This document shows positions 50,406-58,833 of a DNA stretch of 64,000 nt, piece after piece (positions within the stretch are counted from its first letter, which is position 1; each line of letters starts with the position of its first letter). The position numbers and the translations under genes are program-made. Source of the stretch: an uncultured Eubacteriales bacterium (GTDB lineage Bacteria; Bacillota; Clostridia; Christensenellales; Borkfalkiaceae); assembly GCA_905207235.1 (NCBI GenBank), contig CAJLKN010000003.1, positions 1 to 64,000 of the forward strand, given 5' to 3'. The notes beneath the pieces were generated by a model. The model worked only from the letters and a program-made list of their open reading frames with translations. It did not search any database and had not been told where the DNA came from.

Positions 50406-50645
50406 ATGACTATCACAGAAGCAGTGGCAAAAAGATTAGGTGGCATCTTGAAAGAAAGAGGCATGATGAAAAAGGAGTTCAGAGAACTTCCCGGAGTTAA
50501 GGGACAGAGCATCTGCAACATTTTCAGGACCAAATCGACTCCCTCGATTTCAATGACCACTCTTTACAGAGTGTGCAGGGCCCTTGACATGACAATGGCA
50601 GAGTTCCTTGACGACCCCGTTTTCAGCGAAGTCGAGGTTGACTGA
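50406..50645 (+). CDS. Small XRE/Cro-type HTH protein
   Basis: 79 residues: LGGILKERGMMKKEFRELPG, VKGQSICNIFRTKSTPSISM, TTLYRVCRALDMTMAEFLDD. A single helix-turn-helix domain with no effector region. SD ACGGAG. Stand-alone gene with its own promoter; target unknown. It is not flanked by phage genes. Confidence 0.85.
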   Translation: MTITEAVAKRLGGILKERGMMKKEFRELPGVKGQSICNIFRTKSTPSISMTTLYRVCRALDMTMAEFLDDPVFSEVEVD

Positions 50646-51108
50646 CGCAAAACTCTTTTCATGCTCGCCGTGCGCGGCTTTGCCGCGCGTTTTGGCGTTA
50701 CCAAATATTCTATCCGCGACCGCGACTAAAAAAAGCCTGCGGCCGTTTTTTTGTTCGCTCTTGACTGACGACTAGAAGGATAAACAAATTTGCTTAAATT
50801 AAAATAAATAATACTATTGCCCGCGGCATATGCCGCGGGCAATCAGCTGTATTACATAAAAGTTATTTATTTTCGGGCGATATCGCCCTGTCCCCGCTTA
50901 AAAATAAAAGGCACATAAATCAAGGGAAAAGCCGTCGGACAGCGGGAGGGAAATGCTGCTGACCGCGCGCGGATAATCGGCATATTTCGGCGTATAGGCG
51001 ATATCACTTTTGTGGCGGCAAAACGCCGTCATTTTAAGAGGAGCGGCAAATAAGTTTGACATATAAATATCAGGCTATTAAAAATTATATAAAAATAAAA
51101 GGCAATTA
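50646..51108. other. Spacer, no gene seen
   Basis: Contains the strongest palindromic motif copy (50817-50842). The rest (50880-51060) has moderate GC without an acceptable frame. Confidence 0.45.
50817..50842. repeat. Perfect 26-bp palindrome, GCATATGC motif copy 6
   Basis: TTGCCCGCGGCAT and its exact complement; core CGGCATATGCCG. It has no T-run and is not a typical terminator. Confidence 0.7.
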
Positions 51109-51109
51109 A

Positions 51110-51136
51110 AAAAGACGGCATAAAAGCCGTCTTTTT
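51110..51136 (-). terminator. Terminator of pckA
   Basis: AAAAGACGGC-ATAAAA-GCCGTCTTTT, about 15 bases after the stop. Confidence 0.85.
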
Positions 51137-51151
51137 ATGTGTTTAAAGAAA

Positions 51152-52963
51152 TTACTTTGCGCAGTTCTTTTTGAGCGTTTCGAGGCACTCGATAAGTTCT
51201 GCGGGAATTCTCGTCTTGATGGTGTTGGTGTAGTAGCCTTCGATTTCTTCGGCTTCCTTTGCCCACTTTTCTTCATCAACTTTAAGAATTTCTTTAAGGT
51301 CGTCTATGGTGAACTTCTTGCCGGGAGCTATTTCATAGTTCATGTCCTCGAGGTCGATGTCCTGAGCCTTGGGAACGTAACCTATTGCCGTCTCGTCAGC
51401 GTCAACGGCGTCGTCGCAGCGCTTCAAAATCCATTCGAGAACGCGCATGTTGTCGCCGAAGCCGGGCCAGATGAAGTTGCCGTCTTTATCCTGTCTGAAC
51501 CAGTTGACATTGAATATCTTGGGAGGATTTTTAACTACTTTGCCCATATCGATCCAGTGCTGGAAGTAGTCGCCCATATGATAGCCTGCGAAGGGCTTCA
51601 TAGCCATGGGGTCGTGGCGGAGAACGCCGACTGCGCCCGTTGCGGCTGCGGTAGTTTCGGAGGACATTGCAGAGCCTACGAATACGCCGTGGTTCCAGTC
51701 TCTCGACTGATATACGAGGGGAGTGGTGGAAGCTCTTCTGCCGCCGAAGATGATTGCCGAAAGGGGCACGCCTTCCTTGGAGTTGAATTCAGGCGAAACG
51801 CAGGGGCAGTTTGCCGCGGGAGCGGTGAAGCGTGAGTTGGGATGAGCCGCGCAGGTCGACTTGTCTTTCTTGTCGAACTTTGCGGGGTTCCAGGGCTTGC
51901 CCGTCCAGTCTATGCAGTGTTCGGGCAGATCCTTGTTGAGACCTTCCCACCAAACTGTCATATCGTCGGTGTTGAGCGCAACGTTGGTGAATATAGTTCC
52001 GCGCTTTGTAGCTGCGAGAGCGTTGGGGTTGGAGTGTTCGTTGGTGCCGGGAGCTACGCCGAAGAAGCCGTTTTCGGGGTTGACTGCCCAAAGTCTGCCG
52101 TCTGCGCCCACTCTTATCCATGCGATATCGTCGCCCACGCACTCAATCTTGTAACCCTTTTCAAGGTAGTGCTTGGGGGGAATGAGCATTGCAAGGTTAG
52201 TCTTGCCGCATGCCGAAGGGAATGCCGCTGCGACGTATTTTTTGCTTCCGTCGGGGAAAGTTACGCCGAGGATGAGCATATGCTCTGCCATCCAGCCTTC
52301 GTTCTTGCCGAGGTAGGAGGCAATTCTCAAAGCGAAGCACTTTTTGCCGAGAAGAACGTTGCCGCCGTAAGCCGAGTTGACGGAAATTATGGTGTTGTCT
52401 TCGGGGAAGTGCATTATATAGCGGTTGTCGGCGTCAACGTTGCACTTTGCGTGGAAACCTTTAATAAAGTCTCCGTCGTTGCCGATAGCGGCGAGCACGT
52501 TTTTGCCGACGCGGGTCATTATTTCCATATTGAGAACTACGTATATGGAGTCTGTAACTTCTATACCGTAGCGTGCAAAGGGAGAACCTACAACGCCCAT
52601 GGAGTAGGGAATGACGTACATCGTTCTGCCCTTCATGGAGCCGCGAGCAATCTCGTTTGCCAGCTCGTAAGCCTGCTTGGGGTCCATCCAGTAGTTTACG
52701 GGACCTGCGTCATCTTTGTTTTTAGTGCAGATAAACGTTCTGTCCTCGACGCGCGCGACGTCGTTGACCTTTGTTCTGTGCAGATAGCAGTCAGGCAAAA
52801 GGCTCTGGTTGAGCTTTATGAGCTCACCCGAGGTAACAGCTTCTTTCCTCAGTTCGTCGGTCTGTGCGCGGTCGCCCGTAATCCAGACAATTTTGTCGGG
52901 CTGGGCAAGTTCTGCGCTTTCTTTGACGAAATCGAGTACTTTCTTGTTTTTAGTGAGTGCCAT
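51152..52963 (-). CDS. pckG: GTP-dependent phosphoenolpyruvate carboxykinase
   Basis: 603 residues from MALTKNKKVLDFVKESAELA, start chosen on AAGGAG; an upstream ATG would add 59 odd residues. Signature P-loop AAFPSACGKTNLAMLIPP with the catalytic Cys; GRTMYVIPYSMGVVGSPFAR; FGGRRASTTPLVYQSRDW, and FNVNWFRQDKDGNFIWPGFG. Interconverts oxaloacetate and PEP with GTP/GDP; in fermentative anaerobes often runs in the carboxylating direction. Own terminator. Confidence 0.96.
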   Translation of the reverse strand: MALTKNKKVLDFVKESAELAQPDKIVWITGDRAQTDELRKEAVTSGELIKLNQSLLPDCYLHRTKVNDVARVEDRTFICTKNKDDAGPVNYWMDPKQAYELANEIARGSMKGRTMYVIPYSMGVVGSPFARYGIEVTDSIYVVLNMEIMTRVGKNVLAAIGNDGDFIKGFHAKCNVDADNRYIMHFPEDNTIISVNSAYGGNVLLGKKCFALRIASYLGKNEGWMAEHMLILGVTFPDGSKKYVAAAFPSACGKTNLAMLIPPKHYLEKGYKIECVGDDIAWIRVGADGRLWAVNPENGFFGVAPGTNEHSNPNALAATKRGTIFTNVALNTDDMTVWWEGLNKDLPEHCIDWTGKPWNPAKFDKKDKSTCAAHPNSRFTAPAANCPCVSPEFNSKEGVPLSAIIFGGRRASTTPLVYQSRDWNHGVFVGSAMSSETTAAATGAVGVLRHDPMAMKPFAGYHMGDYFQHWIDMGKVVKNPPKIFNVNWFRQDKDGNFIWPGFGDNMRVLEWILKRCDDAVDADETAIGYVPKAQDIDLEDMNYEIAPGKKFTIDDLKEILKVDEEKWAKEAEEIEGYYTNTIKTRIPAELIECLETLKKNCAK

Positions 52964-53235
52964 TTTATATCTCCTTGTAAATTGTATTACCGCATTTGAA
53001 AGGCAAAAATCGTATAAATATGACAAATATTCATAAATATACAACCTTAACCAACTAAAAGTATAGCAAAATCGCGGGCACAATGCAACAAAATGAAAGG
53101 TAAAACGTTTCATTTTTTTAATGCGCGTGATTTTATACAATAATATATAAATTAATACATAAAACGCTCATTTATGCGCGAGCATAAGCAATAAAATATA
53201 AAAAAGCATATAAAAACGAAAAAAGGGAATATGCA

Positions 53236-54420
53236 ATGGCTGGTTACGCAAAGAGAATTGCGCTCATAAAGACGTTAAAATCGGGCTATTCGGCGGACGG
53301 CGGACCTTTAAAGGGACTGGTTCGCTGCGAGGCTTACGCGGGATTTTTAAAAATCGAAGCGTCGCTCATCAACTTCGCCCCTTTGAGCGAAGGTTGCCTG
53401 CGCATAGGCGTGTCAGACGGCGATAGCGTGGTAATATTCGAAGGCATTTCGCGCGAGAGCGAAACGCCCTTCGATTTGTCGCGCGGTTTTGCCTGCCTGA
53501 TATGTTTCTGTCGTAAGGGCGACGTCGTTCCCGTGGCGTGCGCGGTTTGCGGCGACATGCAGGGGTATCTCGCTTCCGTCGAGAGCGCCATAAGGCAGTC
53601 TGAAGCTCAACCCGCGTCTGACGGGCGCGAAAGAGCATACGACGACGAAGCGATTGCCGAGGAGAATTATTATGAACTGGAAACTGATGAGGGCGGTGGA
53701 GCTGTACGCGAGGATAAAGGTCAAAAAGAAAAAGGCGGCTCTTACGGCGGCGAAGAGGGCTATGATAATGGCTTCGTCGCGCGCGAAAATGAAAAAGACG
53801 GCGGAAAAGATTTCTCCGAAAGATTTAATGCAGACAAATTGAATGTAAAGGAAGCCGCCCGCACCGCGCAGAGCGGCGCGGGCGGCGAGGGCAGTTTCCG
53901 CGAAAATAATTCATTCGCCGCGGAATATGGGCGTACAAAGGGCGCGGATGCGGAAAATAAAAGCGCGGAGAAGTCCGAAAATACAGGCGAGAAAGGTTCA
54001 GACGCAGAACGCGCGCAAAGCGCAAGCGCCCCGCGCGGAAACGACGGGGAAAAAAGAGGCAAAAATTTTGGCGAGGACGCAAAGGGCGGACTTGCGGGCG
54101 GTGATTTTTACGACCGCATGAGAGGCGAGATAAAAAAGATATTCTCGGTATATCCGCGCGCGACCGAACTCGAAGAGGTCATGGAGGGTTCGCGCTGGGC
54201 AAAGATATCTTACGGCGGCGGCAGGCACTACGCATTCGGAGTGCTTTATTCGGGCGGTCAGGCGGGATATATCTGTTACGGCGTTCCCGTAGAGGCGGGC
54301 GCACCCTGCCCCGAAAGCCTTGCGGGCAGAGCGGGCTATGTACCCGTGCGGGGCGGCGGATACTGGGTAATGTATCAGGACGCGGCGACGGGCGTCAGCG
54401 TAAAAATTAAAAATTCATAA
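53236..54420 (+). CDS. Conserved protein of unknown function with disordered linker
   Basis: 394 residues. Residues 1-125 form a globular N-terminal domain (GYAKRIALIKTLKSGYSADG, LKIEASLINFAPLSEGCLRI), 130-290 a low-complexity Glu/Lys/Gly/Ala/Asn linker, and 295-394 a C-terminal domain: IKKIFSVYPRATELEEVMEG, SRWAKISYGGGRHYAFGVLY, YICYGVPVEAGAPCPESLAG, GYWVMYQDAATGVSVKI. The C-terminal pattern (YP...LE...S.W..I.Y... ICYGVP ... YWVMYQDA) recurs in uncharacterised Clostridia proteins I have seen. No membrane segment. Function unknown. Confidence 0.75.
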   Translation: MAGYAKRIALIKTLKSGYSADGGPLKGLVRCEAYAGFLKIEASLINFAPLSEGCLRIGVSDGDSVVIFEGISRESETPFDLSRGFACLICFCRKGDVVPVACAVCGDMQGYLASVESAIRQSEAQPASDGRERAYDDEAIAEENYYELETDEGGGAVREDKGQKEKGGSYGGEEGYDNGFVARENEKDGGKDFSERFNADKLNVKEAARTAQSGAGGEGSFRENNSFAAEYGRTKGADAENKSAEKSENTGEKGSDAERAQSASAPRGNDGEKRGKNFGEDAKGGLAGGDFYDRMRGEIKKIFSVYPRATELEEVMEGSRWAKISYGGGRHYAFGVLYSGGQAGYICYGVPVEAGAPCPESLAGRAGYVPVRGGGYWVMYQDAATGVSVKIKNS

Positions 54421-54489
54421 CAGCCTTTACAAGGGTATAAAATCTGCGGGCGGCGAGTTTTTTAGCGCGCCGCCTGCCTGCAATAATTC

Positions 54490-54514
54490 CTCGGGGCATA
54501 TTGTGCGGTCAATG
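54490..54514. repeat. GCATATATGC palindromic motif, copy 7 (degenerate)
   Basis: CTCGGGGCATATTGTGCGGT then CAATG. Confidence 0.4.
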
Positions 54515-54578
54515 ACTTACACAGGCAGAAATTAATGACAGAGCGGGCAAAATGTGCCTTTTTTCCCGCAGTCCGCCG

Positions 54579-54604
54579 TTCGACCGCATATATGCCGCGG
54601 TCAA
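54579..54604. repeat. GCATATATGC palindromic motif, copy 8
   Basis: TTCGACCGCATATATGCCGC then GGTCAA; arms TTGACCG/CGGTCAA-like. Confidence 0.55.
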
Positions 54605-54738
54605 CGGGTTTTATTATTATATACGGAGGCGCGCCGCGACTTGTCGCGGCGCGCCTTTATTATTGCCTTGTGCAATGCGCTTGCTAAAACGCAAATGATG
54701 GTATATAATTTGATTATTCCATAAGGAGGTAAACCGTT

Positions 54739-55596
54739 ACGCGCAAACAAAGACAGCGTCCGCTTATGCCCGCGCCCATAAGAATTACAATAACCGCAGT
54801 GCTGTGCGTGCTGTTTTTTTTCGCAGTGGTTGCGTCGTTCTTCGTCATATCGGACGAAATAGCCCACTCGCTGGCGCGCACGGTGCCGTCCTACGCCATG
54901 CAGGACATATCCGCTGTGCTCGATAAAGAGCAGTGGACGGACGAGGACTACGATTTTCTCTATCACCAGACGGGACTGTCGGCTTCCGCCCTCGACGAAT
55001 ACAGGGACAACAAAAACTTTATTCTCGGCTGCCAGAGCGACCTTTTCTACGACGGAGAGGTACAGCACGACGCCGCCAATTTCGGCAGCTCGCACGACTA
55101 TTTCCCCGACAGGCTGTTCAACATGGTCAACCTCCGCCCCGGCGACGTTCTTATCTCTTCGTCCGTGCACACTCTCGGCTGGCGCAACGGACACGCCGCG
55201 CTCGTTCTTAATTCCACCCGCACCCTTCAGGCTATAACGATAGGCGTTCCCTCGCGCGTGCAGGGCACGGTGTGGTTTCGCGAAGCCTCCAACTTCATGG
55301 TGCTCCGTCCCGTCGGCATAGACGCGGAGATTATAGAAGATATAATCAATTACGCGTGGAACAACCTCGTCAATGTCGAATACAGCCTGTTTACGGGCGT
55401 TTTTAACGCCAAAAATCAGGCGGACGACCCGCAGACCACCCAATGCGCACACCTCGTATGGCAGGCGTATATGGCGTTCGGCTACGATATCGACAGCGAC
55501 GGCGGTCCCGTCGTAACGCCCAAGGATATAGCCAATTCGCCATACTTTGAAGTAATTCAGGTCAACGGCTTCGACCCCGATAAACTCTGGCATTGA
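54739..55596 (+). CDS. Membrane-anchored YiiX-like permuted papain-fold amidase
   Basis: About 276 residues from ATG 54766, but the SD (AAGGAGG, 54723-54729) is 36 bases upstream of it; the in-frame ACG at 54739 is at ideal spacing and would add TRKQRQRPL, so the start is uncertain. One transmembrane helix (ITITAVLCVLFFFAVVASFF). Soluble part: RPGDVLISSSVHTLGWRNGH then AALVLN (the His motif), and TTQCAHLVWQAYMAFGYDID (Cys motif near the end), the permuted NlpC/P60 order of YiiX-like enzymes. Probably acts on peptide or lipid amide bonds at the cell surface. Confidence 0.78.
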   Translation, partial: TRKQRQRPLMPAPIRITITAVLCVLFFFAVVASFFVISDEIAHSLARTVPSYAMQDISAVLDKEQWTDEDYDFLYHQTGLSASALDEYRDNKNFILGCQSDLFYDGEVQHDAANFGSSHDYFPDRLFNMVNLRPGDVLISSSVHTLGWRNGHAALVLNSTRTLQAITIGVPSRVQGTVWFREASNFMVLRPVGIDAEIIEDIINYAWNNLVNVEYSLFTGVFNAKNQADDPQTTQCAHLVWQAYMAFGYDIDSDGGPVVTPKDIANSPYFEVIQVNGFDPDKLWH

Positions 55597-55617
55597 TTTA
55601 TTTTTATAAAAAGAAAA

Positions 55618-55652
55618 GGCGCGCCGCGGCGAAAAATTCCGCCGCGGCGCGC
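55618..55652 (+). terminator. Terminator of the YiiX-like gene
   Basis: GCGCGCCGCGGCG-AAAAATTC-CGCCGCGGCGCGC, a 13-base GC stem, without a strong T-run. Confidence 0.6.
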
Positions 55653-55703
55653 ATCATTTAAACTTGCCGTCCGCATTATTTTATAAATTTATTTCGCATA
55701 TAA

Positions 55704-55919
55704 TTATCTCAGTCCGCGGAAGGGTCTTAAAACTATGAGGGCATAGCATAGGAAGAGCGCGCACACGCCGCCCGCGGCGAGCACGGAATTTATTGCGGCG
55801 GCATTGCCCGCGCAGATAAAAGAAAGCAAATCGAAGCCCGTCAGGGCGCGCGTCCCCTCGCACAGGCAGATAAAAAGTGTTACGATAAAGCAAAAGATAC
55901 AAGAAAGCCGCATAAACAT
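55704..55919 (-). CDS. Possible small two-helix membrane protein
   Basis: 71 residues: LSCIFCFIVTLFICLCEGTR, LLSFICAGNAAAINSVLAAG then GVCALFLCYALIVL. Two hydrophobic helices and a short basic tail. No SD is visible before either candidate ATG, so this may be a chance frame. Confidence 0.4.
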   Translation of the reverse strand: MFMRLSCIFCFIVTLFICLCEGTRALTGFDLLSFICAGNAAAINSVLAAGGVCALFLCYALIVLRPFRGLR

Positions 55920-56088
55920 ATTATGCGGCTAAAAAAATATTGTATTCCGTATTGCGCTTCGCGCCCGCCGCATTAAAGCGGCGGGCGCGCGTAACATTCT
56001 GTAAACAGCGTTCTTTTTCTGAATATTGCCCTTTAAGATTTAAAGCAAAAAACAGTTAGCCATCGCGGGCAACGCGCCCTTTCGGCGG

Positions 56089-56349
56089 TCAGAGCACGAG
56101 GTTTTCAAGTATCAGCTTGTCGAAATCGACGGGCTCGGCGAAGTCGCGCGGAATGAAGCGCACCGTGTTGAATTTTGCGTAGTTGAAAATGTGCGTCTTC
56201 ATCAGCACGGGCGTGGCGATATCCAAAGCCTCGCATATATCCGCGAGGTAACTGAAAAATGAAGAGTAGGAAAACTTATCCGCGCTCTCATAAGTTACCT
56301 GTTTTATGATTTTTCCGTCTTTTACGACCTTTCCCCAAATTCTGAACAT
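56089..56349 (-). CDS. Conserved small hypothetical protein
   Basis: 86 residues: MFRIWGKVVKDGKIIKQVTY, FSYLADICEALDIATPVLMK, FNTVRFIPRDFAEPVDFDKL. Resembles a widespread uncharacterised Clostridia family starting MFRIWGKI and ending in an (E/V)DFDxLE segment. No domain known. Divergent from the Lrp gene. Confidence 0.7.
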   Translation of the reverse strand: MFRIWGKVVKDGKIIKQVTYESADKFSYSSFFSYLADICEALDIATPVLMKTHIFNYAKFNTVRFIPRDFAEPVDFDKLILENLVL

Positions 56350-56403
56350 AGATAAAGTTTAGCAGATTGCGGGGCGAATGTAAAACGCTTTTTTCAAATT
56401 ATA

Positions 56404-56432
56404 TTGACAAAAATGTGCAAAAGGAATAAAAT
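56404..56432 (+). promoter_or_regulatory. Promoter of the Lrp-aminotransferase operon
   Basis: TTGACA, 17 bases, TAAAAT, about 30 bases before the ATG. Confidence 0.8.
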
Positions 56433-56464
56433 AGTAACAATATCTTTTTATAAGGAATAATATT

Positions 56465-56956
56465 ATGGACAAGACGGCAAAAGACATTATAGCCATACTC
56501 GCCGAAGATTCCCGTGCGGGAGCGGAAAAGATTGCGGTCATGCTCGGAATAACCCAAGCGCAGGCCGCCGAAAGGATAAAACAGCTCGAAGACAGCGGCG
56601 TTATCGTAAAATACACCACTATCATCAACGAGGACGCCCTAGACGACGAGAGCGTGGAAGCCCTCATCGAAGTCAAGGTAACGCCCCAGCGCGGTTCGGG
56701 TTTCGACGCCATAGCGCAGGAAATCGCCGAGCACGACGAGGTTAAAAATCTCTACCTCATGTCGGGCGCGTACGACCTCGCCGTAATAGTGGCGGGCAAA
56801 TCGCTCAAATCTATCTCTCGTTTCGTTTCGGAAAGAATTTCCACCTACGACAACGTGCTGTCCACGGCAACCCATTTCATACTCAAAAAGTATAAAGTAG
56901 AGGGCGCGCTCATGAAAAAGAGCGCAGATCTGAACAGGCTGTCGGTACAGCCGTAA
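56465..56956 (+). CDS. Lrp/AsnC-family transcriptional regulator
   Basis: 163 residues: HTH at the N-terminus (IAILAEDSRAGAEKIAVMLG, ITQAQAAERIKQLEDSGVIV) and a RAM effector domain (ALIEVKVTPQRGSGFDAIAQ, EVKNLYLMSGAYDLAVIVAG). Forty bases upstream of an aminotransferase; the pair is common in Firmicutes and Lrp likely controls it in response to an amino acid. Confidence 0.92.
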   Translation: MDKTAKDIIAILAEDSRAGAEKIAVMLGITQAQAAERIKQLEDSGVIVKYTTIINEDALDDESVEALIEVKVTPQRGSGFDAIAQEIAEHDEVKNLYLMSGAYDLAVIVAGKSLKSISRFVSERISTYDNVLSTATHFILKKYKVEGALMKKSADLNRLSVQP

Positions 56957-56993
56957 GTTAATGCTCGCGGCGCTTGCCGCGGCAAGGTAAATT

Positions 56994-58163
56994 ATGAAAT
57001 CTTTTGTAAGTCGCCGCGCGGCACAGCTCAAGCCGAGCGGCATACGTAAATTTTTCGATATAGTCAACGAAATGGAGGGGGCAATCTCGCTCGGCGTGGG
57101 CGAGCCCGACTTCGTTACGCCCTATTCCATAAGGGAAGCGGCGGTGCGCTCGATAAAGCGCGGGCTTACCCAATACACGGGCAACCGAGGTCTCCCCGAA
57201 CTTCGCAAAAACATATGCAGGTATCTTTACGAGCGCTTCGGCATAGTCGCCTCGCCCGACCACACGATAGTTACCGTGGGCGCGAGCGAAGCGATAGATT
57301 TCACCCTGCGCGCAATCTGCGACGAGGGCGACGAAATACTCGTGCCCGACCCCTGCTATGTCTCATATGCGCCTTCGGTTGCTCTTGCGGGCGGCACGCC
57401 CGTTTCCGTAAGGTGCGTGGCGGACAACGACTTTATCATAACTCCCGAACAGATAGAAGAGCGCATAACGCCCAGAACAAAGGCGATAATTTTAGCATAT
57501 CCCAATAACCCCACGGGCGCGATTATGACCAAAGAGCAGTTGGAGGCAATAGTTCCCGTCATAAAAAAGCACGACCTTCTGGTTATTTCGGATGAAATTT
57601 ATGCCGAACTTACATACGTCGGAAAGCATGTTTCGATCGCTACGGTAGGGGATATGTCCGAGCGAACGGTAATTATCAACGGTTTTTCCAAGGCGTTCGC
57701 CATGACGGGCTGGCGCATAGGCTTTGTTTGCGCTCCGCCCGAAATCGACGACGCAATTTTTAAAATTCACCAGTACGCCATAATGTGCGCGCCCAGCGCG
57801 GGACAGTACGCCGCAAACGCCGCCCTTTCGGAGGGGTTCTCGGAGGGCTTTTCGGTCGTCTCGGATATGCGCGACGAATACGCGCGCCGCGGCAGATTTT
57901 TAGTGAATGCATTCAATTCCCTCGGGCTTAAATGCTTTCAGCCCAAGGGCGCGTTCTACGTATTTCCCTCCGTCGAGAGCACGGGCATGACGGGCGAACA
58001 GTTTGCAAACGCCCTTCTCGTCGCCGAAAAAGTGGCGGTGGTGCCTGGCGCGGCGTTCGGCGACGCGGGCATAAATCACGTGCGCTGTTCGTACGCTACT
58101 TCCATGGCGCAGCTGTCCGAGGCGATAGACAGAATTTCCCGCTTTGTCAGATCGCTCAAATAA
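56994..58163 (+). CDS. Class I/II pyridoxal-phosphate aminotransferase
   Basis: 389 residues. N-terminal GAISLGVGEPDFVTPYSIRE, TVGASEAIDFTLRAICDEGD, YPNNPTGAIMTKEQL, the DEIYAEL Asp, and the PLP lysine in GFSKAFAMTGWRIGF, then the Arg in HVRCSYATS. Aspartate/aromatic aminotransferase (PatA/AlaT) type; amino donor not certain. Confidence 0.93.
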   Translation: MKSFVSRRAAQLKPSGIRKFFDIVNEMEGAISLGVGEPDFVTPYSIREAAVRSIKRGLTQYTGNRGLPELRKNICRYLYERFGIVASPDHTIVTVGASEAIDFTLRAICDEGDEILVPDPCYVSYAPSVALAGGTPVSVRCVADNDFIITPEQIEERITPRTKAIILAYPNNPTGAIMTKEQLEAIVPVIKKHDLLVISDEIYAELTYVGKHVSIATVGDMSERTVIINGFSKAFAMTGWRIGFVCAPPEIDDAIFKIHQYAIMCAPSAGQYAANAALSEGFSEGFSVVSDMRDEYARRGRFLVNAFNSLGLKCFQPKGAFYVFPSVESTGMTGEQFANALLVAEKVAVVPGAAFGDAGINHVRCSYATSMAQLSEAIDRISRFVRSLK

Positions 58164-58185
58164 CGCCCTCGCGGCCGTTAAATAA

Positions 58186-58214
58186 TTGACAAAACTGCAA
58201 AAGATATATATAAT
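58186..58214 (+). promoter_or_regulatory. Promoter of greA-lysS
   Basis: TTGACA, exactly 17 bases, TATAAT. Confidence 0.88.
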
Positions 58215-58227
58215 AGAGTTAAACGGA

Positions 58228-58268
58228 TATGTGGCGCAGGCTTAATGCTCCACATATCTTTGTTTATT
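58228..58268 (+). promoter_or_regulatory. Hairpin in the greA 5' leader
   Basis: GGATATGTGG ... CCACATATC with a loop of about 14 bases, followed by TTTGTTTATTTT. It starts about 15 bases after the expected transcription start and resembles an attenuator or weak terminator. Confidence 0.5.
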
Positions 58269-58340
58269 TTCCCCCGCTCGTGCGGAGGGCAAAAAAGATA
58301 TTACCGCCTTTCGAGGCGAAATAAAGAGGTAAAATATAAA

Positions 58341-58811
58341 ATGGCAGAACAGCAGTTTGTAATGACCCAAAAAAATCTGGACGACCTTAAAAACGAGCTT
58401 GACTATCTCGTAAAGGTAAAGCGTCCCGAAATTATAGAGCGCATCGCCGAGGCGCGTTCGCACGGCGACCTTTCGGAAAACGCCGAATACGACGCCGCAA
58501 GGGAAGAGCAGCGCTCCAACGAAGGCAAAATCGCAGAAATCGAATATCAGATAAAAAACGCTTCCGTTCAGGAAGAGATTACCGATAACACCTACGTTCA
58601 TCTCAACTCGGTCGTTACCGTGCTCGACGAAGAATTCGGCGAAGAGGATACCTACACTATAACTTCGGTTACCGACGTCGATGTAATGAACAACAAAATT
58701 TCTTCGGAATCTCCCGTCGGCGCGGCTCTCATGAGAAAGCGCAAGGGCGACGAGGTTACCGTTTCCTGCCCCGACGGCAGCTACAAGCTGCGCATAGTCA
58801 GCATAAGATAA
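58341..58811 (+). CDS. greA: Transcription elongation factor GreA
   Basis: 156 residues from MAEQQFVMTQKNLDDLKNEL, SD AGAGG; an upstream ATG in the leader adds 32 unlikely residues. Coiled-coil tip ARSHGDLSENAEYDAAREEQ with the conserved acidic residues, and the C-terminal FKBP-like domain (VVTVLDEEFGEEDTYTITSV, SSESPVGAALMRKRKGDEVT). Rescues backtracked RNA polymerase. Confidence 0.96.
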   Translation: MAEQQFVMTQKNLDDLKNELDYLVKVKRPEIIERIAEARSHGDLSENAEYDAAREEQRSNEGKIAEIEYQIKNASVQEEITDNTYVHLNSVVTVLDEEFGEEDTYTITSVTDVDVMNNKISSESPVGAALMRKRKGDEVTVSCPDGSYKLRIVSIR

Positions 58812-58833
58812 ACCCTTTCAGGCGAGAATATAA

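Noticed and set aside
51842..52999. 385-residue plus-strand open frame
   Set aside because: Lies antisense to pckA, which is unmistakable; high-GC codon bias opens the opposite strand.
54601..55593. 330-residue minus-strand open frame
   Set aside because: Antisense shadow of the YiiX-like gene; no SD and no domain, while the plus strand has clear catalytic motifs.
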